64,000 bases of DNA from Symsagittifera roscoffensis (taxonomy: Eukaryota; Xenacoelomorpha; Acoela; Convolutidae). How positions within the stretch are numbered: position 1 is the stretch's first letter; each line of letters opens with the position of its first letter. The notes beneath the pieces were generated by a model. The model had not been told where the DNA came from. It saw nothing but the letters and a program-made list of their open reading frames with translations, and searched no databases. Below are positions 11,399 to 21,632 of the stretch, one piece after another. The stretch is from contig NC_087071.1 in assembly GCF_963678635.1 (NCBI RefSeq), positions 1,602,537-1,666,536 on the forward strand, given 5' to 3'. The position numbers and the translations under genes were made by a program.

Positions 11399-12671
11399 GT
11401 AAATAAACAGTGAATCTTCAATATTTACTGTCAGTAACTGACTTGTTGGGATATTTCCCTGATTTAAAGCGGAGAGAACATCCTACTGTCTAATGCAAAT
11501 ATAACGCTATATAACCGCACAAAAAATGAGATAATAAATATATATCAAGTTGTCAAGTTAACTAACGCGGTTGCGCTAGAAACAGAAAAATTGATTCGAG
11601 CAATAAAGCAAGCAACCAACCAATAATCGGATGATTTCAGGCCGGAATCATAAATTTTTGAAAGCGCGCGGATTTTGACAAAATCTTCAAAAATGATATG
11701 GAATTTTTTTAGATAGAATAACCTGATTCTACCCGACGTTTCAAATTACTAAAAAAACGTTTGCACCCATACCGGAATTTAAAATCGTTTTGAGTAGTTT
11801 GAACTGGTCAAAAAATGGCAGTTTTTTTTCTAGGGCAATCCACCCTCAATTATTGTTTATACTGTCAACAATTCTATGCCAAACGATTTTGAAAGAAAAA
11901 CTTTTTACTCAGATTTTTAACGCCTTGCCCACAAAATTCGTGATTGGTTTATGTTAAACAAAGAAGAACAAAACAATAATTTCTGCTGACATGTTAAGCC
12001 TAAATACAAGGAAAGAGCTGAAACAGATAAAAATCACTTGTATGTTTTGAAAACCACTCTTGTTCACTGATTACTGCTACATGGGCTCGACTGACCGTTT
12101 AGCGCTCAATCAATACTATTAGTATGCCGAAGGCTTGAAGGTATGGAGCATATTTAGTAGATGCAGCAACCGCTAAGTGAACAAGTTCGTTTTGTTTTTG
12201 AAACCGAATAGGGGTGGGTGCCTACGACTAACGATTTTCAGGAATTTTGGTTGCTGGACATCAAATTTTTTCACGTTCAACTTGAATTGACACCAGCGGA
12301 TATAGAACCTTTGCGTATATAATGAATACAAAGCTCGTACCATGGGTAAATAACGTGTCTAGACACTGTCACATTTCCGCCGGTTTCTGTTTATTGACAC
12401 TGTCACCTTTTTTCTAAAATTTTCTGTTCTTTTTGAGTGCATTTTTCTGAAATTTTGAAGATGTTGAATGTCGCAATTAATTCGATACAACGAGCATCGT
12501 TTCGCAATCCAGGTCGATCCGTTAGCAGTTCCCTCATGATATCTGGTGCTTCATGTTAAGAGTTTTTTGCGTAATTCTTCTTCGTTTTCAGCAGAGGTGC
12601 ATTTTCAAAAAGTTTAGGGTCTGTATAAAATGAGAAAATGTTCAATAGTACCATGGGTTTATTCAAATGCC

Positions 12672-12790
12672 TCCCTCTCACAAGTTTCATTGAATAACTC
12701 GGCTTAACTAGCCCGAAAATTTATTTGAAATTTGATATGATAATTTAAAAATTTTTGAATTAACTTTGAAATTAATTACAATTCACCTCG
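12672..12790 (+). repeat. Partial fourth copy of the 3.0-kb segment (about 120 bp)
   Basis: The array ends with the first 120 bp or so of the unit. Identity stops abruptly after CAATTCACCTCG at about 12790, where copies 1-3 continue with GAATGCACTG. The total is 3.04 units, as expected from unequal exchange or replication slippage of a duplicated segment. Confidence 0.92.
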
Positions 12791-12889
12791 AGGTGCAATT
12801 TACCAAAAAAAAACGCCAGTGACAAATATTATCAAATAAGGCAAGAATTACACAAAACTGATACCAAAAGAACAATTACCATATAAAAC

Positions 12890-13310
12890 ATAGCCAACGG
12901 GCAGTTGGAAAAGAGTAATGAAGCAAGTAATTGGAAAAAAAAAACATTGACTTTGCTGAAAAAATCTCAACTTTCGAATTTCAAAGAAAAAAATAGATGC
13001 CTTTTAAGCTCTTTGAATTTCTAGAACAAATTATTATTGGCGATTTTTGATAACATCAACCCAACTTGAGAAAACTGAATCTATAGGTAAAGTTTTTATT
13101 CGACTGGAAATTTAAAAATTAAATTACACTTTCGAAACTAGAAATAGTTCACGTTTTTTCGCCATTTCCATGTTCATATTTCGAGAGTGCTATTTACGTC
13201 ACTTTCAGCAGACAGATGAATTTTAATTGAACTCAAAAAAGGATAAATACCAAAGAAAAACAGCAAGACCTATACAAGAGTCTTCACTACGTTCATCACT
13301 CTTAATAATG
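12890..13310 (+). repeat. Dispersed repeat R1 (about 430 bp), copy 1
   Basis: Starts at ATAGCCAACGGGCAGTTGGA and ends near TCTTCACTACGTTCATCACT. It shares long blocks with 51063-51500: CCCAACTTGAGAAAACTG, CACTTTCGAAACT, GTTCACGTTTTTTCGC. It has no terminal inverted repeats and no coding frame, and lies in the intron before exon D. Confidence 0.85.
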
Positions 13311-13398
13311 TCAAAACTAAATATATTATAAATCATATGAATAAATAATTAGCTTAACAACAAATCTGTGTTGGTTTTTTTTTGCAAACTGTCTATAG

Positions 13399-13573
13399 GT
13401 ACAACGTGCAAGTGGTCGGACAAGTAGACGGTGGCAACCCCCATAGAAGGTCAATGACCCCCATTCAACACCACCCCCACCCACACGCCCAGTCTCATCA
13501 TCATCATCAACAGCCAACAGTGCGAATAAGAAAAGGATCGAACAAAGGCTCTATGAAGCGAATTCAGTATTGA
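13399..13573 (+). CDS. Last exon D of the nested PPxY gene
   Basis: After acceptor GTCTATAG the frame reads YNVQVVGQVDGG, a His-rich block (QHHPHPHAQSHHHHQQ) and a basic tail (RIRKGSNKGSMKRIQY), then TGA. It is single copy and lies outside the 3-kb array. Phase 2 at its start matches exon B. With exons A and B the known part encodes about 190 residues: disordered, PPxY-bearing, basic and His-rich, with no catalytic domain visible. Candidate poly(A) signals are distant (AATAAA near 14165). The gene lies antisense inside the PH-gene intron. Function unknown; the 5' end is missing. Confidence 0.65.
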
Positions 13574-14458
13574 AATTACAAACCACTATGTTTTCAGAAA
13601 TTCATCAGTTGAACTCAAATTTGAAAACCCACGTCTGCATTTAAAAGGTGCTTCAAAAATTTATCAATTTCACTTAAGGTTTTTTAAAAACTCATGTGTA
13701 CTTATTGCTTTTTATAAGCTAAAAGAATACATTTAAAATTTCACATCTGCGTTTAAAACGCGCTTTGAAAAATTATCAATTTCCATTGTGTATTAACTTT
13801 TTGCCTTGAAAAGTGAAAACCAAGACAAAAACCACTTGGAGTACAGCAAAGACGTAATAATACCAAAGCAGTTATAGATTAAAATGTAGGTAGAGAAAAA
13901 CAACGCCCGCTTAAACTCAACCATCAATTTATGATTCAAAAGGACTAAGATTCCGCGAGCAACAAAAATTAAGCCGCAATACGTTGACCATGAAATAAGG
14001 CGATATGTCCTAAAATCAATCCATCATCAAACCTAAAACGCATTATCAATTAGGTAATCACATGAATTGAAGACTGAGATTTGTAAAATATGACAATTTG
14101 TTTAAATGGGGTTCTTGCGAAAAAAATAGTGTTTCGTTTCAATTTTTTTTTATAAGAGAAGTAAATAAAATAAATAAATTCGATCACGAGTAATCCATTA
14201 TAATTTTAATCATATTAATTGTCTCAATAAACTTAAATTCACACTAAAAATTTTTATAAGTACTTAAACAATTTCTAACAATTAATGTGGTAAAATGTCC
14301 AATGAGTCATTCTTCACGAATTCGTATTTTCTGGAAAAACTCAATTGTAAAAACATTACATTCTTCAATTGATGTAATTGTTGCGTAATTCGCTTGGCTC
14401 GTCTGGTAACTAAATAAAAATTCGGTTTACTGAATACAATTCAAAACTAAGTACTCAC
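13574..14458. other. 3' flank of the nested gene; no gene seen
   Basis: AT-rich. Contains several AATAAA hexamers between 14160 and 14235 that could end the plus-strand transcript. No coding evidence was seen up to the minus-strand PH exon. Confidence 0.5.
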
Positions 14459-14581
14459 TCAATAGAGGTCATGAGGCCCCTGGATATGAACACATTGAGT
14501 AGTACAATGACCCCTGCCACATTTTTGTCCAGGATGGGGAGGGAATCCTGCTGGTAATAGAACAACAGGTGGTTCTTCAGT
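14459..14581 (-). CDS. PH-domain protein, N-terminal PH exon (partial gene)
   Basis: A 123-nt internal exon too short for an ORF scan. It follows acceptor TTTAG (14583-14582) and ends at a strong GTGAGT donor (14458). The frame reads LKNHLLFYYQQD, then GVIVLLNVFISRG, which is the start of a PH domain: strand 1-2 with the typical LFYY, then the GVI strand. It ends in phase 2, exactly what the exon at 82-242 needs; together they make one continuous PH core. The intron between them would be about 14.2 kb and contains the triplicated cassette and its plus-strand gene. Upstream exons of this gene were not found. The domain assignment rests on pattern and the phase match, not on a database search. 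Confidence 0.75.
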   Translation of the reverse strand, partial: TEEPPVVLLPAGFPPHPGQKCGRGHCTTQCVHIQGPHDLY

Positions 14582-14796
14582 CTAAACACACAACAAAAAG
14601 TCTTAAATCACGACATTTTGCTGACAAAATATTTTTGTATGAGTCAGTGTGAAGTGTTCTTAACGAATTCGCCTTTACGCAAAAATAAAAAAATTATGCT
14701 TCTATACAGGGCTATGTAAAACAAGTTCACGTAAATACTTAAATTGAAAATTGAAAATTTCAAAAAAAAATTGAAAATTGATTTTTTTGGATCTTT
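14582..14796. other. Short AT-rich gap before the retrotransposon cluster
   Basis: Contains no splice-supported exon. The minus-strand ORFs here overlap the retrotransposon leader and look fortuitous. Confidence 0.5.
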
Positions 14797-15052
14797 TTTT
14801 GGCCCAATGTATTTTATGACCAAATCGGAGCGTGTACAGGGTGTCTTGAATGACCATCTATGGCATGACAGCCGCACATTCACTGTAAGTGGCATATGAT
14901 CGAATATATGCCAGGATACACTCATTTATTTTCAGCCTAATTGTTGTGGAACATTGGCTCGTTATAATATCAGATTTACCTTTCCTTTTCTTTTTTTGAG
15001 ATTTAACTGTAGATACCGTTTCATTGCTCTTCTCACTTAAGTTAATTTGGAC
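14797..15052 (+). mobile_element. Retrotransposon leader segment, copy 1
   Basis: Sequence beginning GGCCCAATGTATTTTATGACC and running to the ORF1 ATG at 15053. The same segment precedes the ORF1 copy at 20284, with diverged versions before 24771 and 25988. It contains a 51-bp stretch (14885-14935) bounded by GTAAGT and TTTTCAG, the sites of a minimal spliceosomal intron; copy 2 has the same 51-bp stretch at 20116-20166. Whether it is leader or 3' end of a preceding copy is unresolved. Confidence 0.6.
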
Positions 15053-16042
15053 ATGGCTGCTAGTCAATCGGATACTTTCTCGGAAGTTCTTGCAGAGGGT
15101 ATTGCAAAAACTCATACTTAAGTTACATCCTTCCTAAAAATGACTACCTTTCCTCCATTAACGAAGGATCATTTCAAATCGAATGCTGCCTTTGAAGCAG
15201 CCTCAAACAGTCTATTGTTGACATCTCGTCCTCTTTTAAACCAGATCATCGAGATAAAATTACTATCTCCAATGCTTCCTCTGCTGTAAAAGAAAAAAGA
15301 CTACACTCTTTGATCGTTATCGCTCCAAGAGGCGGAGGACGACCTGACTACAATGAAGCAAAAGGACTGCAGCTCCTTGAGAAAACTATTTTTCCAACTG
15401 ATGACCACTTCTGGCGATACGACCCAACAGGAATTCCAAAGACTGTCATGCTAAGCATGAACCAAGTGACCGGGCTTTGCGACGAAGAGGCAGTCCTCGA
15501 AGCCCTGCAGCATCAGTTCATGTGGATGGAGAAGTTATGGTCAGGGGAGCTTTTTCAATCATAAAGCTTCAGCCACCATCAGAATCCCCAACGAGAGCGC
15601 CGAAACCGACCTGAGGCAGTGGTCATTCAACGATGTCAACACTCGGCCATTCAATTTACCCTTTAAGCTCGATTTACCCTTTAACGCTCATGTTCCATCA
15701 ATACGTTTCTGCAGTCTATGCAAGGAAGAGAAGAAGCCTTACTTAGGACATGATGACTCCTGGTGCCGAATCAGGAGACATAAACCACCAAAGGTCACAC
15801 AGACGGCAGCTGATGTGGCCACAAACAAATCTGCTGATGGGACTCCGACCTCTGAGAGCCGAATGGATGTGAAGGACTGGCACGTGATGAAGGCGCGCAG
15901 TAGCCTCAGAACGAGTGGGGAGTTCAGCCACCAGAAGTCACAGAGACCGCACAGCAGCCCAGACGCGGAAAAGCAGACTCCATCCAAACTGCAAAAAAGA
16001 GACCAACAGCTATCAAACAGTCCTAAAACCTCTAACATATAA
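15053..16042 (+). pseudogene. Retrotransposon ORF1 (gag-like, CCHC knuckle), broken copy A
   Basis: Begins ATGGCTGCTAGTCAATCGG (MAASQSDTFSEVL) and ends NSPKTSNI at 16042. Order: N-terminal part stopped by TAA at about 15117; a frameshift near 15205 (one A short against other copies); a central part LHSLIVIAP...LLEKTIFPTDDHFWRYD...MLSMNQVTGLCDEEAVLEAL (15310-15564); a stop; then a zinc knuckle C-x2-C-x9-H-x4-C (15710-15776) and a basic Ser/Lys-rich tail (15815-16042). This is the only copy here keeping all four knuckle ligands. The arrangement resembles ORF1 nucleic-acid-binding proteins of non-LTR retrotransposons; family-level assignment is inference. Confidence 0.7.
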
Positions 16043-17745
16043 ACTTACATAATGTCGTGCTTTAATTTTCTAAATAACAGAAGTTTCACTGGCATGCTGA
16101 AACCTCTAGGCATCCTTGTCCCAATAAGAAAGCCAGAACATGGGAAAAAATCGTATAATCACTACATTTTAGGTCTAAAGCTTAAAAAGCTAGACGTCCT
16201 AACTTCTAAAAAAAACAATCTCTCTCTACAAGATGTCTGGATTATAACACCCAGATATGCAGTTTGCATAGTTCAGCACAATTGACTACTTCTTTCACCA
16301 TAGGTTGGAAACTTCACACGGTTTTTAAAAGTCAAATTGCTTTGACCTTTATAATTTTCAACTTCTGCAAAGTTTGTTGCAAGGTATTTGTCAATCTCCT
16401 CAGCGGGCCTTATCAGACCTTGCTGGTCTAACCAGTAATTTGACCGAACAGCGGAGAGACGAGATTAGTTTCGTGCGGTTGGGAAATGTAGGACATCACT
16501 TACCGGTAGATTTAACCTTGATTTACATCGTAATAACGGCTGAAATGAAAATAGTAACTTTGCATGTGAATTACATAGGACAAATGTATGATTTAGTGAA
16601 GACGTTCCTGTTTTCAGTAAGACTAAGAGGTTATAGAGATCATCTCAAAACGAATTGTATCCGTATTGATTTCAGCAAGCCAAAGTTTGAAAGAAAACTT
16701 CGTCGTGACTACGTTATAACGTTTCCAGAATCAAAATTGTATGTATTCAGCTTAAAGCAAAACGCCATTTTGATAAACTATAAACTGTATAATTAATTCC
16801 AAACTTGCAGCCTTTACAAGTTAGAAAAATTGATTTCATTATTGACCAATAACTGGAAGATTCAATGATTTTACCGAAGCCAAAACACTTCAACTCTGAC
16901 ATAGTCAGTATCCGGCAGCATTTGCTGCTCTATATATAACAATCCCCTCAGCAAGGACTGGTCAGTCTTTACTGGCCTAGCTAGTAAGCTAGCTAAGCAA
17001 CGGGGAGATATATTGATTTTGGTGGTGGTGAGATTAAAACCCGATCAGGTCCTTAGTCATAGAACCGCAACTAACATCAGAAAAACAGCTATGTTTAACT
17101 ATACAAAATCGCATGCAAAATTATTTCTGACAAATTTATAATCTGGACAAGACGTGCTTTTATACATTGAATTGTAGAGGACTAGGAGATCACCTAAAGC
17201 TTCTAGGCATCCCGATTGATCTGAATAAGCTAAAACCTGGGGGAAAATTACGTCATGACTACATTATAGAGTTACAAGAATCGAAATTATATAAATTAAG
17301 CTCAAAGCCTAAGGCCATTTTGAACAGTAATAAGATGAATCATTTAAACCAGCCATGCAGCCATAATAATTCAGGAGGTTTACTTGTTTTGTTAATTCCC
17401 AATAAATGGAAAATTGAGAGTTTTTACCAAAGCCAAATGGCTTTAGCTCTGAAAAAATCAGAATCCGGCAGCCTTTCTGCTCTATTTCTTTTAATCCACT
17501 CAGCGAGGACATTTTCACTCCTTTCTGGCCTAGCTATCAAATTGGCCGAGCAACGGAGAGATATAAGGATTTTGGTTGGGCATGATTTACACAGCCGATC
17601 AAGTACTGAATTATACAATCTCGACTTACAACATAGTGACCGGCGAATTCAAAGATACAACATAATTTGCAACATATTCGAGACAATTGGATGTTTTGAC
17701 TTTCAAGGTCGGGAACAAAATGTATCCCATCCAATTTGACCAATA
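16043..17745 (+). mobile_element. Three tandem ~550-bp retrotransposon modules, set 1
   Basis: Three diverged repeats start near 16065, 16618 and 17167. Each opens with a block translating as NRSFTGMLKPLGI, RLRGYRDHLKTNCI or NCRGLGDHLKLLGI, then a K/R/D/Y-rich part. About 330 bp later comes a conserved block (CTCAGCRRGGNCT...GGCC...CARCGGAGAGA, at about 16391, 16945 and 17495). The third is open for 190 codons (17167-17739), with AEQRRDIRILVGHDLH and DRRIQRYNIICNIF. Between ORF1 and the RT-linked part an endonuclease region would be expected, but I see no convincing APE motifs. Function not assigned. Confidence 0.6.
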
Positions 17746-18211
17746 ATTAAAATCCCAACACCGTCTAGACTACATTTTTTGCCAGAAAATTGACGAAGTA
17801 ACGAACTTGAAGACATTATACACACATTACGGCAACCACAAGGCACTACAAGCATGTTTTTCAAATTTTCAAGATTTGATATATGTAAACGAGCAAAGTT
17901 TTTAAAAATTGAATTATAACGTAGTAAGAGAGCACAATAAGCCATTAGAACCGGTAGAAACATCTCAGGGAATGTCTGAGGAGTCTCCGAAACTGCCATT
18001 ATCAGGGACAAACGACAAAATTAAAGCCAGACTTCGGGACTGTTTGCGTTTTTTATGCATTAAAAGTCATAGAACTTTGAATAAAAACAAGGAACCTGAT
18101 TCACAAAGTAGTGCGCTTGCAGATATCAAACCTGTAGTTTCAGAGACAACCTCCGGACGTATTTCAAAATTAAATAAAATAGCGCGCCTGGATCTGATGG
18201 TCTTACTTCAG
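17746..18211 (+). pseudogene. Retrotransposon linker with RT-entry relic
   Basis: Open from 17909 in phase with the next ORF1 copy. It encodes EHNKPLEPVETSQGMSEESP and a later TSGRIS segment. At about 18172-18225 a +1 frame reads NSAPGSDGLTSDLPQ, matching the KAPGxDG block that opens the reverse transcriptase of non-LTR elements. It then runs directly into an ORF1 copy lacking its N-terminus. The junction shows a rearrangement: RT start fused to the middle of ORF1. Confidence 0.6.
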
Positions 18212-19100
18212 ATTTGCCTCAGTGATCATTTCAAATCTAATGCTACCTTTGAAGCAGCCTCAAAACAGTCTATTGTTGACATCTCGTCCTCTTTAAAACC
18301 AGATCATCGAGATAAGATTACTATCTCCAATGCTTTCTCTGCTGTGAAAGAAAAAAGACTACACTCTTTGATCGTTATCGCTCCAATAGAGGCGCAGGAC
18401 GACCTGACTACAATGAAGACAGAAGGACTGCAGCTCCTTGAGAAAACCATTTTTCCAACTGGTGACCAGTTCTGGCGATTTGACACAACAGGAATTCCAA
18501 AGACTGTCATGCTACGCATGAACCAGGTACCCGGGCTTTGCGACGAAGAGGCAGTCCTCGAAGCCCTGCAGCAACAGTTCATGTGGAGGGAGAAGTTATC
18601 GTCAGGGGAGCTTTTTCAATGGTAAAGCTTCAGTCACCATCAGAATCCCCAACGAGAGCGCCGAAACCGACCTGAGGCAGTGGTCATTCAACGATGTCAA
18701 CACTCGGCCATTCAAATTACCCTTTAATTTACCCTTTAACGCTCATGTTCCATCAATTCGTTTCCGCAGTCTATGCAATGAAGAGAAGAAGCCTTACATA
18801 GGACATGATGACTCCTGGTGCCGAATCAGGAGACATAAACCACAAAAGGTCATACAGACGGCAGCTGATGTGGCCACAAACAAATCTGCTGATGGGACTC
18901 CGACCTCTGAGAGCCGAATGGATGTGAAGGAATGGCACGTGATGAAGGCGCGCAGTAGCCTCAGAAGGAGTGAGGCATTCAGCCGCCAGAAGTCAAAGAG
19001 ACCGCACAACAGCCCAGACGCGGAGAAGGAGAATCCATCAAAACTGCAAAAAAAAAGAGACCAACAGGTATCAAACAGTCCTAAGCCCTCTAACATATAA
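18212..19100 (+). pseudogene. Retrotransposon ORF1, broken copy B
   Basis: Starts mid-protein at SDHFKSNATFEAASKQS and is open to a stop at 18625 (GELFQW). The frame changes, then the C-terminal part resumes to 19100 (SNSPKPSNI). The first Cys of the zinc knuckle is replaced by Arg (CGC near 18769). Very similar to copies A and D at DNA level. N-terminus missing. Confidence 0.68.
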
Positions 19101-19350
19101 ACTTAACATAATGTCGTGCTTTAATTTTCTAAAAAAGAGAAGTTTCACTGGGAAGCTGATACCTCTAGGCATCCTTGTCCCAATAAGAAAGCCAGAACAT
19201 GGGAAAAAGTAGTATAATCACTACATTTTAGGTCTAAAACTTAAAAAGCTAGACGTCCTAACTTCTAAAAAAAAAACAATCTCTCTCTACAAGATGTCTG
19301 GATTTTAACACCCAGACATGCAGTCTTAAAGATTTGTTTCATTCCATAAA
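19101..19350 (+). mobile_element. Single truncated ~550-bp module, set 2
   Basis: The opening block only (NFLKKRSFTGKLIPLGI, to about 19330), nearly identical to the first module of set 1. It is then cut and joined to ORF1 copy C. Confidence 0.6.
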
Positions 19351-19995
19351 ATGATTACTTTCATGATGAAATATGTTATAATTGACTTTCACATCTCGAA
19401 AGCTTTCACAGTTTTGAAAGAAAATCGCCTCCATTCTCTAATCGTTTGCGCTTCAACAGAAGTAGAGGACGACTTAGCTGTGATGAAAACAGATGGACTG
19501 GAGGTCCTTGAGAAAACTATATTTCCAACTGGCGACCACTATTGGAGGCAAAATCCAAATGGAAATCCGAAGAAAGCGATGCTACACTTAAACCAAGTGA
19601 TTGGTCTTGTGATGACGCCAAAGTCTTTGAGGCACTGGAGCAATTTTGAGATTTTGGATGTTTTGAACTTTTCAAGGTCCGGAATAGAATGTATCCTACC
19701 TACTTTGAACTAAACTCAAAATCCCAATCTCCTCTGAATACACTTTTAGGAACAAAATTGACAAAATATCGACTTTGACTACGTTATACACACATTAAAG
19801 CGACCATAACGCATTACATGCATCTTTTTCTTAATATAACGTAGTAAGAGACCACAAAAAGAAATCGAAACTTGAGGGAACAATTCAGGCGCTGTCCTAA
19901 AAGTCTCTTAAACTACCAATAACAGGGTAAAACGACAATTTAGGACCAGACTTCGTGATTGGTGTCATTTCTTATGCACTGATGGTCTTAAAAAA
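19351..19995 (+). pseudogene. Retrotransposon ORF1 fragment C plus linker relic
   Basis: Encodes the central ORF1 part (KAFTVLKENRLHSLIV, LEKTIFPTGDHYWR, LHLNQVIGL), closer to copy E than to A, B or D. It then jumps at about 19637 into the linker (WDVLNFSRSGIE...) that follows the third module in other sets. Decayed linker sequence continues to about 19990. This is an internally deleted copy. Confidence 0.6.
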
Positions 19996-20283
19996 ATGAA
20001 AATTGACTTTTTTTGGCCCAAGGTATTTTATGACCAAATTGGCTGGTCAAAACCTACGGAGCGTGTACAGGGTGTCTTGGATGACCATCTATGGCATGAT
20101 AGCCGCACAATCACTGTAAGTGGCATACGATCGAATAAAGGCCAGGATACAGTCATTTACTTTCAGCCTAGTTGTTGTGAAACATTTGGTCGTTATAATA
20201 TCAGATTTACCTTTCCTTTTCTTTTTTGAGATTTAACTGTAGATACCGTTTCATTGCTCTTCTCACTTAATCTATTTTGGACA
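19996..20283 (+). mobile_element. Retrotransposon leader segment, copy 2
   Basis: Copy of the leader at 14797-15052, including WSKPTERVQGVLDDHLWHDS in the plus frame (open 19996-20229) and the 51-bp GTAAGT...TTTCAG stretch (20116-20166). It ends at the ORF1 ATG at 20284. The open frame may be fortuitous or the C-terminal end of a preceding element. Confidence 0.6.
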
Positions 20284-21144
20284 TGGCTGCTAGTCAGTCG
20301 GATACTTTCTCGGAAGTTCTTGCAGAGGGTATTGCAAAACCTCATACTTAAGTTACATCCTTCCTAAAAATGACTACCTTACCTTTCCTTTCTTAACGAA
20401 GGATCATTTCAAATCGAATGCTGCCTTTGAAGCAGCCTCAAAACAGTCTATTGTTGACATCTCGTCCTCTTTAAAACCAGATCATCGAGATAAGATTACT
20501 ATCTCCAATGCTTTCTCTGCTGTGAAAGAAAAAAGACTACACTCTTTAATCGTTATCGCTCCAATAGAGGCGCAGGACGACCTGACTACAATGAAGACAG
20601 AAGGACTGCAGCTCGTTGAGAAAACCACTTTTCGAACTGGTGACCACTTCTGGCGATACGACACAACAGGAATTCCAAAGACTGTCATGCTACGCATGAA
20701 CCAGGTACCCGACCTGAGGCAGTGGTCATTCAACGATGTCAACACTCGGCCATTCAATTTACCCTTTAAGCTCGATTTACCCTTTAACGCTCATGTTCCA
20801 TCAATTCGTTTCCGCAGTCTATGCAAGGAAGAGAAGAAGCCTTATATAGGACATTATGACTCCTGGTGCCGAATCAGGAGACATAAACCACCAAAGGTCA
20901 TAGAGACGGCAGCTGATGTGGCCACAAACAAATCTGCTGATGGGACTCCGACCTCTGAGAGCCGAATGGATGTGAAGGACTGGCACGTGATGATGGCGCG
21001 CAGTAACCTCAGAGGGAGTGGGGCGTTCAGTCGCTAGAAGTCACAGAGACCGTACAACAGCCCAGACGCGGAGAAGAAGACTCCGTCAAAACTGCAAAAA
21101 AAAGAGACCAACAGTAATCAAACAGTCCTAAAACCTCTAACATA
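20284..21144 (+). pseudogene. Retrotransposon ORF1, broken copy D
   Basis: Starts ATGGCTGCTAGTCAGTCGG and carries the same early TAA as copy A (at about 20349), so A and D share ancestry after that mutation. It is internally deleted between MLRMNQVPD and LRQWSFNDVNTRP (about 20708), leaving a 171-codon frame (20522-21037). The first knuckle Cys is Arg, as in copy B. Confidence 0.68.
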
Positions 21145-21632
21145 AAAAACTTTACATTGTGTCGTGCTCTAATTTTCTAAATAAGAGAAGTTTCACTGGG
21201 AAGCTGAAACCTCTAGGCATCCTTGTCCCAATAAGAAAGCCAGAAAATGGGGAAAAAGTCGTATAATCACTACATTTTAGGACTAAAACTTAAAAAGCTA
21301 GACGTCCTAAATTCTAAAAAAACAGTCTCTCTCGCTCTACAAGATGTCTGGACTTTAAAACCCAGACATTAAGTCTCAAAGATTGGTTTCATTCCATAAA
21401 ATGATTACTTTCATGGTGAAATATGTTATAATTGATGTTGTATATATTCCCCACTAACTTTAACTTAATATCTCTAACTTATTGCTTTCCATTTTTGTAT
21501 TTTTAATCGGAAACATTAATAAGTTATTTGAAAGCTTAAATGGGATAAATTGGCTGGTTACTATACCAGATTTTTTTTGAGATTTAAAAGATTATTTCAT
21601 TTCATTGCTCTTCGTACTAGATATCTTCTCGA
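21145..21632 (+). mobile_element. Truncated module (set 3) and diverged leader
   Basis: Opening block of the 550-bp module to about 21370, then AT-rich sequence leading into ORF1 copy E. The leader here no longer shows the GTAAGT...CAG stretch. Confidence 0.5.

Larger units (their letters stand above)
9673..12671 (+). repeat. 3.0-kb tandem segment, copy 3
   Basis: Third complete unit. It differs from the others by a Gln-to-Pro codon in exon A (near 10838), one A fewer in the A-run after 11093, and a few substitutions after 11800. Being nearest to the single-copy last exon (13399-13573), it is the copy most simply spliced into the final transcript. Confidence 0.95.

Noticed and set aside
17909-18625. 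A genuine 238-codon gene
   Set aside because: It is a chance fusion of the retrotransposon linker with mid-ORF1 sequence present in other copies, with the RT-entry motif out of frame in the middle.
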